This document shows positions 27,233 through 36,186 of a DNA stretch of 64,000 nt, in pieces; position 1 is the stretch's first letter; every line of letters starts with the position of its first letter. Source of the DNA: Paralteromonas sediminis. GTDB lineage: Bacteria; Pseudomonadota; Gammaproteobacteria; Enterobacterales; Alteromonadaceae. Both the position numbers and the translations under genes were made by a program. The stretch covers positions 186,001 through 250,000 of the forward strand of contig NZ_RPOK01000005.1 in NCBI RefSeq assembly GCF_003820355.1, written 5' to 3'. Below the pieces are notes generated by a model that was not told where the DNA came from, made no database searches, and saw nothing but the letters and a program-made list of their open reading frames with translations.

Positions 27233-28622
27233 AACGCTTTATGATAAATTATGGCAACGCCACCTGGTTGGGGATGTGGATGGCGATCAGCTGCTGTACA
27301 TCGATCGCCATCTCATTCACGAAGTTACGTCTCCGCAGGCGTTTGATGGCCTAAAAGAAAAAGGCAGAAAAGTCAGGCGACCAGACAAAACCATCGCGAC
27401 CATGGATCACAGTATCTCCACCCGCTCGCTGTCTCTGGATGCTTGTGGTGAAACCAATGCACTTCAGTTACGTACCTTGGTTAAAAACTGCGTGGACAAC
27501 GATATCGTGCTTTACCCTGTAGGTGACGAGCGACAAGGGATAGTGCACGTCATGGGTCCAGAGCAAGGGATGATTTGGCCGGGTATGACGGTTGTCTGTG
27601 GCGACAGTCATACCGCAACCCATGGCGCCATGGGTACACTGGCGTTTGGCATAGGCACATCAGAAGTTGAGCACGTGCTGGCCACGCAAACTCTGCGCCA
27701 GAGTAAAGCCAAAAATATGCGTATTACGGTATCAGGAACACGTCGCCCACATGTCACGGCAAAAGATATCATTCTGTATATTATTGGCCAGATTGGCCAT
27801 GCCGGTGCCACCGGACATGTCATTGAATATGCTGGTGATGTGATTCGCGACATGAGCATGGAAGAACGCATGACAGTATGCAATATGAGCATAGAAGCAG
27901 GCGCTAAAGCTGGGCTTATCGCCCCTGATGAGACAACATTCGCCTACCTTGAAGGGAAACCGTTCGCACCAAAAGGCAAATCCTGGGTCAGCGCAATGCA
28001 AGACTGGCAAACGCTCAAGTCTGATGCCGACGCGCTTTTTGATCGCGAAGTGCGAATTGATGCAGACGCCATTTCACCCCAGGTCACCTGGGGAACTAAT
28101 CCTGCTCAAGTCGTTGGTATTGCGGATAAACTCCCCTCGCCAGCCTCATTTACTGACATAACCATGCAAACATCAGCACAGGCCGCGTTTGACTATATGC
28201 AACTTGAACCTGAGCAACGACTGGTTAACCTTCCCGTGTCTCATGTATTTATAGGGTCTTGCACAAACAGTCGAATCAATGACCTACAAGACGCCGCTAA
28301 CTTTATTAAAGGGAAGTCTGTTGCTGAACACGTCACTGCCATCGTGGTCCCCGGTTCCTCACAAGTGAAAAAACAGGCGGAATCTCTCGGGTTAGATAAG
28401 GTGTTTACAGCAGCAGGTTTTGAATGGCGCTTGCCAGGGTGTTCTATGTGCTTGGGCATGAATGACGACACATTAAGTGAAGGGGATAGGTGCGCGTCAA
28501 CCAGCAATCGTAATTTTATTGGCCGACAAGGGCGCGGTGCCCTAACGCACTTGGTGAGCCCGAAGATGGCTGCTGCCGCAGCTATACACGGACACTTTGT
28601 TGATATATCCGCATTGGAGTAA
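27225..28622 (+). CDS. leuC: LeuC-like isopropylmalate/citramalate isomerase, large subunit
   Basis: The 465-residue protein closely resembles E. coli LeuC. It starts [12 protein letters not shown] and contains [34 protein letters not shown], the first [4Fe-4S] cysteine in [10 protein letters not shown] and the pair in GCSMCLGMN. With LeuD it dehydrates and rehydrates 2-alkylmalates through an alkylmaleate. A longer in-frame start at 27213 exists, but homology begins at 27225. It lacks leuA and leuB neighbours and sits at the end of a catabolic operon, so a catabolic role on citramalate, citraconate or alkylmaleate is more likely than leucine synthesis. Whether the genome has another leuCD cannot be seen here. 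Confidence 0.93.
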   Translation: MSKTLYDKLWQRHLVGDVDGDQLLYIDRHLIHEVTSPQAFDGLKEKGRKVRRPDKTIATMDHSISTRSLSLDACGETNALQLRTLVKNCVDNDIVLYPVGDERQGIVHVMGPEQGMIWPGMTVVCGDSHTATHGAMGTLAFGIGTSEVEHVLATQTLRQSKAKNMRITVSGTRRPHVTAKDIILYIIGQIGHAGATGHVIEYAGDVIRDMSMEERMTVCNMSIEAGAKAGLIAPDETTFAYLEGKPFAPKGKSWVSAMQDWQTLKSDADALFDREVRIDADAISPQVTWGTNPAQVVGIADKLPSPASFTDITMQTSAQAAFDYMQLEPEQRLVNLPVSHVFIGSCTNSRINDLQDAANFIKGKSVAEHVTAIVVPGSSQVKKQAESLGLDKVFTAAGFEWRLPGCSMCLGMNDDTLSEGDRCASTSNRNFIGRQGRGALTHLVSPKMAAAAAIHGHFVDISALE

Positions 28623-28627
28623 ATCTC

Positions 28628-29251
28628 ATGACAACGCCCTTTGTAAACTTAACCTCGTCTGTTGTTTTTCTTGAACACGACAATATCGATACTGACCAGT
28701 TGCTTCCCAAACAGTTTTTAAATCGCATCACTCGTAAGGGTTACGGCGACTATTTGTTATTTGACTGGCGTTATCTCAACGGTGATATCCATTCACCCAA
28801 CCACGATTTTGTTCTCAATCAGGCAGCAAGTCACAATGCGAAAATATTGGTGACCGGGCAGAATTTTGGCTGCGGTTCTAGTCGTGAGCATGCCCCATGG
28901 GCCATTGCAGACTATGGCTTTAAAGCGATTATTGCCGATAGTTTTGCCGACATCTTCCACGCCAATTGTCTAAATAATCAAATTTTACCTGTGACATTAA
29001 CCGCACCCTTGCTTAACGATTTGAAAGACGCCTGCAAACAAGACCCGAATTTGCAGGTGAACATCGACCTGGATGAGCAAACCGTTAGCTGGTCGGTGCC
29101 GACAACAAAAAGACATACGCTTGCGCACTTCGACATCGCGCCTCACCATAAGGAAAACCTGCTGCATGGCTGGGATAAAATTGGCAAAACACTGGTCAAA
29201 GAAGCCATGATTTCTGATTTTGAGAGCAACCAGGCAGATTGGCTTACCTAA
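28628..29251 (+). CDS. leuD: LeuD-like isopropylmalate/citramalate isomerase, small subunit
   Basis: This 207-residue swivel-domain subunit has the diagnostic NIDTDQLLPKQFL and the phosphate-binding-like GQNFGCGSSREHAPWAIADYGFKA block, then FADIFHANCLNNQILPV. It is the partner of the preceding large subunit. It starts 6 bases after it, with GGAG spanning the leuC-like stop region. The length matches LeuD of gammaproteobacteria (about 200). It is the last gene of the operon; no convincing terminator follows. Confidence 0.94.
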   Translation: MTTPFVNLTSSVVFLEHDNIDTDQLLPKQFLNRITRKGYGDYLLFDWRYLNGDIHSPNHDFVLNQAASHNAKILVTGQNFGCGSSREHAPWAIADYGFKAIIADSFADIFHANCLNNQILPVTLTAPLLNDLKDACKQDPNLQVNIDLDEQTVSWSVPTTKRHTLAHFDIAPHHKENLLHGWDKIGKTLVKEAMISDFESNQADWLT

Positions 29252-29327
29252 TGTTTGCCATTGGTATTTTGTCGTGTTTTAGGTCAGTATTTGACGCCAG
29301 ACAATCAGCTGTTTCGTTATAAAGATT

Positions 29328-29765
29328 ATGCTCGCAAATATTATTCGCTATGCATCAAACATCATTGCGTCCTGTTTAGCCATTTTACTGTGTTTCGGGA
29401 TTATGGACGCGTTCTGGCTTGGCTGGTTTGCCACCGACTGGTATCAAGATGAGATGCAGGGCCTACTGCGTGCACAATTTATTACCTGGCCTTGGGTCAT
29501 TTTTTATCTGATGTACAGCTTTGTGTTGTTTGTATTGTCTGTTGTCGCTAACCGTGACAAACCCATTTATTATGCAGGTATCGATGGCGCCTTACTCGGC
29601 CTGGCCAGTTACGGTGCGTACAACTTAACTAACTACAGTATCATTGAAGGTTTCTCCTTTTTCATTATGGCAGTGGACTGGACCTGGGGCGTGGTGATTT
29701 CAAGCGTAAGTGCCATGGCTGGCTGGGTAGGCTTCCAAATGCTCAGAAAAGAGGCTTTGGAATGA
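29328..29765 (+). CDS. DUF2177 family integral membrane protein
   Basis: The 145-residue protein has four predicted transmembrane helices. It matches the DUF2177 pattern: FGIMDAFWLGWFATDWYQDEM near the start, then GIDGALLGLASYGAYNLTNYSII and VDWTWGVVISSVSA. The family's function is unknown. No strong ribosome site is visible at this ATG. It is 76 bases from the leuD-like stop and may have its own promoter or be a tail gene of that transcript. Confidence 0.8.
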   Translation: MLANIIRYASNIIASCLAILLCFGIMDAFWLGWFATDWYQDEMQGLLRAQFITWPWVIFYLMYSFVLFVLSVVANRDKPIYYAGIDGALLGLASYGAYNLTNYSIIEGFSFFIMAVDWTWGVVISSVSAMAGWVGFQMLRKEALE

Positions 29766-29803
29766 TTTATTGCCTAAAAACATGTATTTTGGTGCGTGTT
29801 TAT

Positions 29804-29833
29804 TTGACATCATGCGCGTAAATTTAGGATAGT
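29804..29833 (+). promoter_or_regulatory. Candidate sigma-70 promoter upstream of the M1 peptidase gene
   Basis: A perfect -35 TTGACA (29804-29809) is followed, 18 bases later, by GATAGT (29828-29833), a 4-of-6 match to the -10 consensus. The M1 peptidase ATG is about 120 bases further on. The rest of this 195-base gap shows no gene. Confidence 0.45.
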
Positions 29834-29960
29834 AACCGCTTCGAAAAAAACGGATGTTTTCACAGCTTACCTCTGACGAATATTTTCCTCATAAAGCAGT
29901 AAAACAACAAAAATAAGAAAGCACTCTGTTTATCCCAACAACAAAAATAGAAGGTCTTTA

Positions 29961-32414
29961 ATGTACCGTTCAATCTCACATCTAATTGGCGTTACGGCAT
30001 TATTGCTCAGCGCAGTCAGTTATGCTGGCATACAACAAACGAAAGGCGACTTTGAAGATAAATTCCGACAACTCGACGAAGTACTTCCGACGCCCAACGT
30101 TTATCGAAACGCTGCCGGAGAGCCTGGCCACGCGTATTGGCAACAAAAAGTCGATTATAAAATTCAGGTTCGCTTGGTAGAAGAAAAGCGTCGCTTAGAA
30201 GCCTCTCAGCAAGTCACCTATAAAAATAATTCCCCTGACACACTCAAGTATTTGTGGGTTCAGCTGGACCAAAACAAATTTCGCGAAGACTCTATGTCGG
30301 CGCTCACAACAACCTTTGGCGGCATTGGCAGCAGAGGGCCGTCTACACAGTCAGCGGGCGGCGATGCGCCAGCAAAAATCAGTTTGGCGGCACTGCGACG
30401 TCAACACTTTGTTGAAGACAATGTATTGGGCTACGACACGTTAGCGGTATCCGCCGTAGACGGCACGCCTTTGAAGTTCACCGTTGTGGGCACCCTAATG
30501 CGTATTGATCTGCCACAACCTCTCGCGCCCGGTGCACACACTGAGTTTCACATTGATTTTGCCTTCAATATTGTTGAAGAAGATGCGGTTTCAGCGCGCG
30601 CAGGCTATGAGCACTTCCCTGACGATGCCAATGAAGGTGGCAATGATATTTTCTTGCTAGCCCAATGGTTTCCCCGTTTGGCGGCTTACACAGATTACGA
30701 AGCTTGGACGAACAAAGAGTTTATCGGTCGTGGCGAATTCACCCTGGAATTTGGCGATTACGAGGTTGAAATTACCGTACCGGCCGACCATGTCGTGTCG
30801 TCTACAGGCGAGCTGGACAACCCTGAACAGGTGCTAACCAAAACACAGCGTGATCGTCTTAAAAAAGCCGAAACGGCAGAAAGACCTGTATTCATCGTGA
30901 CAGCAGAGGAAGCGCTGGAAAATGAAAAAGACGGTACGGACAAAGAAAAAACGTGGCGTTTTGTAGCTGAAAACGTGCGTGATTTTGCTTGGGCAAGCTC
31001 GCGTAAGTTCATGTGGGATGCGCGCGGTTATCAACAGGGTGGCGAAGAGCAGCCCTTGGTGATGGCCATGTCATTTTATCCTAAAGAAGGTGGCGACCTT
31101 TGGAAAAAGTACTCCACGGAGTCTGTTATTCACACCATGGAAGTTTATTCGCGCTTCTCATTTGATTACCCCTACCCCACGGCCCAGTCTGTAAACGGCC
31201 CAGTTGGCGGTATGGAATATCCCATGATTACCTTCAATGGCCCTAGAACCACACTTCAAGAAGACGGCTCACGAACTTATACGCTCGCTGAAAAGCGCTT
31301 TTTAATTGGTGTTGTCATTCATGAAATAGGTCATATTTATTTCCCTATGATCGTCAATTCAGACGAACGCCAATGGACTTGGATGGATGAAGGTTTGAAT
31401 AGCTTCCTAGACGGTGTAGCAGGCCGCGAGTGGGACCCTTCCATTCCATGGGGTGTAGAGCCACGAGACATAGTTGATTACATGAAGAGCAATGTACAAG
31501 TACCAATTATGACTCAGTCTGACAGCGTACTGAAACTCGGTCCTAATGCTTACACAAAACCGGCAGCCGCGCTTAACATATTGCGTGAGACCATATTGGG
31601 TCGCGAGCTGTTTGATTTTGCCTTTCGCGAATATTCACAGCGCTGGAAGTACAAACGCCCTACGCCGTCTGACTTTTTTAGAACCATGGAAGAAGCCTCA
31701 GGTGTAGACCTTGACTGGTTTTGGCGTGGATGGTTTTACTCGACAGACCATGTAGACATCTCTATTGATCGCATTTCTCAACTAAGACTTGATACCCATA
31801 ATCCAGATATCGACTTGGCCCGCCAACGTCAAGCTGAAGCAGACAAACCTTTGTCGTTGACGGATGAAAGAAATAAAGCTGAGGGGAAAACGCTATGGAT
31901 TGACCGCTTCCCTGATCTGGCAGATTTTCATGACGAAAATGACAGATTTACCGTTACTAATGAAGACAGAAACGCATACAACAAATTCCTCAGCGAGCTC
32001 AAACCCTGGGAAAGAAAGGCCCTTGAGCGCGCGTTAGAAGAAGATAAAAACTACTATGTGCTTGAATTCAGTAATCGCGGAGGCTTGGTAATGCCGATTA
32101 TCTTGCAGCTTGATTATGAAGATGGCACCAGTGAAGAAATGCGTATTCCGGCTGAAATTTGGCGACGCACACCTAAGCATGTACAAAAGCTCATTGTGAC
32201 AGACAAAAACAAAGTGTTAAAGCAAGTCACGGTGGATCCTCGCTGGGAAACGGCTGATGTGAATGTGGATAACAACCATTACCCGCGTCAAATCATTCCT
32301 TCACGTTTGGAATCGTATAAGAGTAAAAAACGTACGGGTCTCGAATACAAGGACATCATGCAAGGCAGCAAAGCTGAGCTGAAGGAATACGAACCGAAGA
32401 AATATCAAAAATAA
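29961..32414 (+). CDS. Secreted M1 family metallopeptidase
   Basis: An 817-residue gluzincin with a signal peptide (about residues 1-22). The exopeptidase motif GGMEY precedes the zinc site HEIGH, and the third ligand glutamate lies in WTWMDEG, 18-19 residues on. Residue 23 onward to about 230 forms the N-terminal beta domain. The C-terminal third is hydrophilic and ends in a charged tail (KAELKEYEPKKYQK). These enzymes are aminopeptidases of the periplasm or outer surface. The stop overlaps the following DUF6702 gene (TAATG), an association that suggests joint function. Confidence 0.92.
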   Translation: MYRSISHLIGVTALLLSAVSYAGIQQTKGDFEDKFRQLDEVLPTPNVYRNAAGEPGHAYWQQKVDYKIQVRLVEEKRRLEASQQVTYKNNSPDTLKYLWVQLDQNKFREDSMSALTTTFGGIGSRGPSTQSAGGDAPAKISLAALRRQHFVEDNVLGYDTLAVSAVDGTPLKFTVVGTLMRIDLPQPLAPGAHTEFHIDFAFNIVEEDAVSARAGYEHFPDDANEGGNDIFLLAQWFPRLAAYTDYEAWTNKEFIGRGEFTLEFGDYEVEITVPADHVVSSTGELDNPEQVLTKTQRDRLKKAETAERPVFIVTAEEALENEKDGTDKEKTWRFVAENVRDFAWASSRKFMWDARGYQQGGEEQPLVMAMSFYPKEGGDLWKKYSTESVIHTMEVYSRFSFDYPYPTAQSVNGPVGGMEYPMITFNGPRTTLQEDGSRTYTLAEKRFLIGVVIHEIGHIYFPMIVNSDERQWTWMDEGLNSFLDGVAGREWDPSIPWGVEPRDIVDYMKSNVQVPIMTQSDSVLKLGPNAYTKPAAALNILRETILGRELFDFAFREYSQRWKYKRPTPSDFFRTMEEASGVDLDWFWRGWFYSTDHVDISIDRISQLRLDTHNPDIDLARQRQAEADKPLSLTDERNKAEGKTLWIDRFPDLADFHDENDRFTVTNEDRNAYNKFLSELKPWERKALERALEEDKNYYVLEFSNRGGLVMPIILQLDYEDGTSEEMRIPAEIWRRTPKHVQKLIVTDKNKVLKQVTVDPRWETADVNVDNNHYPRQIIPSRLESYKSKKRTGLEYKDIMQGSKAELKEYEPKKYQK

Positions 32415-32926
32415 TGATAAAGCATAATCTTGTTAGGTTTGTCAGTGCTCTTGCCCTCTTTTGTGGCTTGAGCACGGGTGCGCTGGCGCATCAACAAAAA
32501 GCCGCTATTACGACTATCAGTTACAACACAAATACCCAGTCGTTTGAAGTGGTTCACCGGTTTAGTTTGCACGATGCAGAGCACGCGGTTAAACGCGTGC
32601 TCAACAAAGACGCAGATATTTATTCATCGGATGAGACGCAACTTGAATTTGCTAAGTACGTGCAAAAGCACTTTTCAATAGCATTGGACAGTGGTGAGCA
32701 AATCCCCCTTATTTCTGTTGGTCATGAGCTTGATGGCAGACACTTTTGGGTTTACCAGGAGCTGCTCAATCCGGTAAACGCACAGTGGCAAATACATTAC
32801 TCCGCATTACAGGAAATCTGGCCATCACAGGTCAATACCGTCAATGTTGAAATTGGTTCTGAGGTAAGAACTCTGGTATTTACCCTTGAAGAACCCAAGC
32901 ACAGTATTGCGATATCACTTGATTAA
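32414..32926 (+). CDS. DUF6702-like secreted protein coupled to M1 peptidase
   Basis: This small secreted protein (170 residues) has a signal peptide ending near LAHQ. Its body resembles the DUF6702 family: TTISYNTNTQSFEVVHRFSLHDAEHAV near the start and FWVYQEL in the middle. No catalytic motif is visible. It overlaps the M1 peptidase gene by one base, so the two are co-translated. A rho-independent terminator follows immediately. Confidence 0.7.
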   Translation: MIKHNLVRFVSALALFCGLSTGALAHQQKAAITTISYNTNTQSFEVVHRFSLHDAEHAVKRVLNKDADIYSSDETQLEFAKYVQKHFSIALDSGEQIPLISVGHELDGRHFWVYQELLNPVNAQWQIHYSALQEIWPSQVNTVNVEIGSEVRTLVFTLEEPKHSIAISLD

Positions 32927-32933
32927 AAACACT

Positions 32934-32960
32934 AAAGGCAAGGGTTAAATCTTGCCTTTT
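32934..32960 (+). terminator. Rho-independent terminator after the M1/DUF6702 pair
   Basis: AAAGGCAAG (32934-32942) and CTTGCCTTT (32951-32959) form a perfect 9-base stem with an 8-base loop, and the descending arm runs into TTTT. It starts 8 bases after the DUF6702 stop codon. Confidence 0.85.
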
Positions 32961-33129
32961 ATCTAATACGTCTTTCTTTTTCCTACTCTTTATTTTGCTT
33001 GATGTTCGTTTACACTCGCTTTATTAAGTTCATTATCATATAACGTTAATAATTTTTGGGTTTACTATGATACGAGCGCCGTTCTTTCGGTGTGGTGCCA
33101 TCATGAAAACAACAACAGGGTAAATAAAT

Positions 33130-34488
33130 ATGGAACGGCGACAGTTTAATCAACTCATGGTTGGGTTAGCATTTGGAGGCTTGGCTAAAAATGTACTGGC
33201 AGGCCCCAGTAAACATAAAACACCGGCTTCCAATAAACTGTTTGGTTATGGTGAATTAGTACCCGACCCAAATGGCTTACTCGATCTACCCAAAGGTTTT
33301 TCATACCAGGTCATTTCCCGTTTAAACGACAGTATGAGTGACGGTTTACCTGTTCCCGATAGAGCTGATGGAATGGGCTGTTTTTACAAAGATGACGCTC
33401 GCGTGGTTCTGATAAGAAACCATGAGCTGTCACCCAAACAAGGTAACTTGGCAGAACTCTCCCAAACCCAAATGACTCTGGCTTATGCACAAGATACGAA
33501 CGGCCATGTGCTGCCAGGCGGAACCAGTAATCTGGTTTACAACATGCAGACCGGAAAAGTAGAGAATGAGTTCATGTCCTTGGTGGGTACTGTTAGAAAC
33601 TGTGCCGGCGGTGTTACGCCCTGGGGAAGCTGGCTAACTTGTGAAGAATCGGTGCTCAAAGATACTTCCCAGACTAATCAGGCACATGGGTATGTGTTTG
33701 AAATCCCATCAAATGCTACTTCAATGGTTGACGCCAAGCCACTCAAAGCCATGGGACGTTTCAACCATGAAGCAGCATGTATCGACCCTAAAACAGGCAT
33801 TGTTTATCTTACTGAAGACAGGGGCGACAGCCTTTTTTACCGTTTCATTCCATCGGTACCAGGTAAACTGGACCAAGGCGGCAAACTTCAGGCTTTGGCT
33901 ATATTAGACAAGCCACAATATGACACGCGAAACTGGAATGCTGCTCACATGGCACTTCAGTCGCCAATGCCAGCAGCTTGGATAGACTTGGATAATGTAG
34001 AGAGCCCGCAAGATGACTTGCGCAAACGCGGTTTTGACCAAGGCGCCGCCTTGTTTGCCCGCGGAGAAGGCGTACACTGGGCTACCGATACGCTCTATTT
34101 CTGCTGTACCAATGGAGGAAAGCAGAAGCTTGGGCAAATCATGCAATACAGACCCTCGCAATTTGAAGGCACTGACCAAGAAAGCACAGATCCCGGCTTG
34201 CTAAGTTTGCTGGTAGAGAGCCCAGACGAGAAGACTTATAACTACGGTGACAATATTGTAGTGACACCCAACGGACACATGATTGTATGTGAAGATCAAT
34301 ACAGTGATACCGTAAATAATTTCCTCAAAGGTGTAACACCTGCCGGTGAAATTTATGATTTTGCCCGAGTTCGCATACAAACAGAACCTGCCGGCGCATG
34401 CTTTTCACCCGATGGCAGCATCATGTTTGTAAACCTTTACTCACCCACAACCACATTAGCTATAAAGGGGCCATGGCACTGGTCCTGA
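33130..34488 (+). CDS. PhoX/DUF839 family secreted protein with Tat-like signal
   Basis: The 452-residue protein begins ERRQFNQLMVGLAFGGLA, a twin-arginine signal of the RRxF type, consistent with folded export and a metal cofactor. The body matches DUF839, the beta-propeller of PhoX phosphatases: YQVISRLNDSMSDGLPVPDRADGMGCF, LIRNHELSPKQG, GGTSNLVYN, GSWLTCEES, then YNYGDNIVVTPNGHMIVCEDQ. PhoX is a calcium/iron-dependent alkaline phosphatase. This protein is shorter than classical PhoX and I cannot confirm activity. It converges with the DUF3299 gene, with only a few bases between. Confidence 0.85.
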   Translation: MERRQFNQLMVGLAFGGLAKNVLAGPSKHKTPASNKLFGYGELVPDPNGLLDLPKGFSYQVISRLNDSMSDGLPVPDRADGMGCFYKDDARVVLIRNHELSPKQGNLAELSQTQMTLAYAQDTNGHVLPGGTSNLVYNMQTGKVENEFMSLVGTVRNCAGGVTPWGSWLTCEESVLKDTSQTNQAHGYVFEIPSNATSMVDAKPLKAMGRFNHEAACIDPKTGIVYLTEDRGDSLFYRFIPSVPGKLDQGGKLQALAILDKPQYDTRNWNAAHMALQSPMPAAWIDLDNVESPQDDLRKRGFDQGAALFARGEGVHWATDTLYFCCTNGGKQKLGQIMQYRPSQFEGTDQESTDPGLLSLLVESPDEKTYNYGDNIVVTPNGHMIVCEDQYSDTVNNFLKGVTPAGEIYDFARVRIQTEPAGACFSPDGSIMFVNLYSPTTTLAIKGPWHWS

Positions 34489-34493
34489 TTGAA

Positions 34494-35126
34494 CTAGTGT
34501 TGTCTAACATCATCGGGTTCGCCGCTGTACGGTGTGATTTGCACTAAATCAAATGCGTACGCGGCAGTACCCAGTGGGTCTTCAAACAGCCCTAGGCGCA
34601 AAAAGCCGGACAGCGTGTAGGCCTGATTGAGGTCGAATTCGGCAAACCCGGTATCCGTGGTTACGTGAATCACCTGGTTAGGGGGTGGAGGCGGATAATG
34701 TAAGCAAGCACCGTAATACGGAACCAGAAAAAAACGGGTCACCCCTTGTTGCTGGTTAACGTCAATGGGTACGATAAAACCTGATATCCGAACTGCCTTG
34801 TCTACAAACGTTGATACCGTTTGATTCGACGTAAGCGCCGCTTTGTAATCAGTATCATTTGCCGCCTGCAACGACGTTAATATTTGCTCATTTAGCGGTA
34901 GCATCTGGTCAATTTGGTATTTCCTGAGCAGATCTCTTTCGCTAACTGGTAATAACGCAGACCAAGCGATAGTAGTCACACTAGATGAATTGTATTCAGA
35001 AGCCAAAGATAGGTTCTGCGTTTGATAGACTGAACTAGACGCGAACTCTTTGTATACCGCGACAGATGCTGCCCCCAATAGCAGGGCTATTATTATTACC
35101 AACAAGTAAAGCGATGTGTTTTTCAT
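34494..35126 (-). CDS. DUF3299 domain-containing membrane-anchored protein
   Basis: The 210-residue protein has one N-terminal membrane helix (about residues 5-24) and a periplasmic DUF3299 domain. That domain is marked by ISGFIVPIDVNQQQGVTRFFLVPYYGACLHYPPPPPNQVIHV and a C-terminal SGFLRLGLFEDPLGTAAYAF. The cysteine-histidine pair (ACLHYPPPPPNQ) is invariant-looking in the family and could bind metal. In other bacteria DUF3299 proteins often accompany metal-transport genes. No such genes are nearby, so its role is open. Confidence 0.85.
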   Translation of the reverse strand: MKNTSLYLLVIIIALLLGAASVAVYKEFASSSVYQTQNLSLASEYNSSSVTTIAWSALLPVSERDLLRKYQIDQMLPLNEQILTSLQAANDTDYKAALTSNQTVSTFVDKAVRISGFIVPIDVNQQQGVTRFFLVPYYGACLHYPPPPPNQVIHVTTDTGFAEFDLNQAYTLSGFLRLGLFEDPLGTAAYAFDLVQITPYSGEPDDVRQH

Positions 35127-35238
35127 GGCTTCAATAGTAAATGGAAAAGCACTAGGAGGTCGACCAATATTGACGTACTTGGTTTCGCTAATCCTTTCTA
35201 TTCTTCATCTCGTACTGATAAAAAACTAAAACCAAGTG

Positions 35239-35254
35239 CTCTGTAGACACAGAG
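35239..35254. promoter_or_regulatory. Perfect 6-bp palindrome upstream of the lipoprotein gene
   Basis: CTCTGT and ACAGAG flank AGAC, giving a perfect 6-base dyad about 30 bases before the lipoprotein ATG. The size and symmetry suit a repressor operator. The TetR protein encoded just downstream and convergently is a possible binder. No binding evidence is available from sequence alone. Confidence 0.35.
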
Positions 35255-35283
35255 TGTAAATAATATGGGGCTTAGCTTAACTG

Positions 35284-36186
35284 ATGGCAGTAGGTAGCAT
35301 AATCAAAAAAGCAAGATATTTGGCTGTTCTTGGCGCCTCATTGGTCCTGTTGAGCTGCGCAAAAACCTCTCCCAGATTTGAGCAGGCCATTTCCCTCGCG
35401 CAGGATGGTCGTTCTGGTAACGACATTTTTACTGCTACTTATGCCCAACATGGTGGTGAGCGAGTTGCCAATCTGCATGATCTCAATGTTGCAATAGACG
35501 GCGAATGGCACTATTTAATCACCAAAATTCAACCCGAAGTGACAGACAGCGAGTATCGACAACGCTCAGAGGAACGCTTGGTTTTGTCGCCTCGTCTCTA
35601 TGCTGTTAGGTATAGTGGAACAGCAGGCTCCAAACAGGTATTAAGAACAACTGAGAGCATTCAGGTTTCTTATAACGATGCAAGAGAAACCAGTGACATT
35701 ACACTTGGCGCAGCAGCGCTGACATCAGATGCGTTTTTTCTTTTTTCACTTGGCCCATTGGCACTGGCTAACCGCGTAAGTGAATGGCAGCGCCTTGCAG
35801 ACGAGACATCCAAAGGAAGGCACTACTATCGAATAAATGGCGAAATGGTGCCAGGCATAGGGCTGTCTAAAAGTGATTACATAACACTTTGGGTAGACAA
35901 AGAAACGAAGTTAACTCACCGACTACATATCACTCTAGACGGTTTCGAAAAAACCAAGGGAGCGCACGTCGACACGCACTACTTACACTTCCATGATATT
36001 GATGGGCTAGTCCTTCCCACCCACTTTTTTGAACGTGTCGTCGGCCCCATTAGCATCGATGCCCATGAGTGGTGGTACACTGGGTTTGATGTCAATCGAG
36101 GGCTGACTCAGGATGATTTATCAATAGAAGGCTGGTCTGAAAAGGCGTTAGTCCCCGCTACTCCCTTTCAGGGAAAGCATGATTAA
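35284..36186 (+). CDS. Predicted lipoprotein of unknown function
   Basis: This 300-residue protein has a lipoprotein signal (lipobox LLSC near residue 25). A mostly beta-strand body follows, rich in HxxxxxxGL elements such as THYLHFHDIDGLVLPTHFF. It resembles outer-membrane lipoprotein-sorting/LolA-like beta folds and DUF6503-type proteins, but I cannot assign it firmly. The gene has no strong Shine-Dalgarno site at the given ATG. Its end overlaps the convergent tetR-like gene by 4 bases. Confidence 0.7.
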   Translation: MAVGSIIKKARYLAVLGASLVLLSCAKTSPRFEQAISLAQDGRSGNDIFTATYAQHGGERVANLHDLNVAIDGEWHYLITKIQPEVTDSEYRQRSEERLVLSPRLYAVRYSGTAGSKQVLRTTESIQVSYNDARETSDITLGAAALTSDAFFLFSLGPLALANRVSEWQRLADETSKGRHYYRINGEMVPGIGLSKSDYITLWVDKETKLTHRLHITLDGFEKTKGAHVDTHYLHFHDIDGLVLPTHFFERVVGPISIDAHEWWYTGFDVNRGLTQDDLSIEGWSEKALVPATPFQGKHD

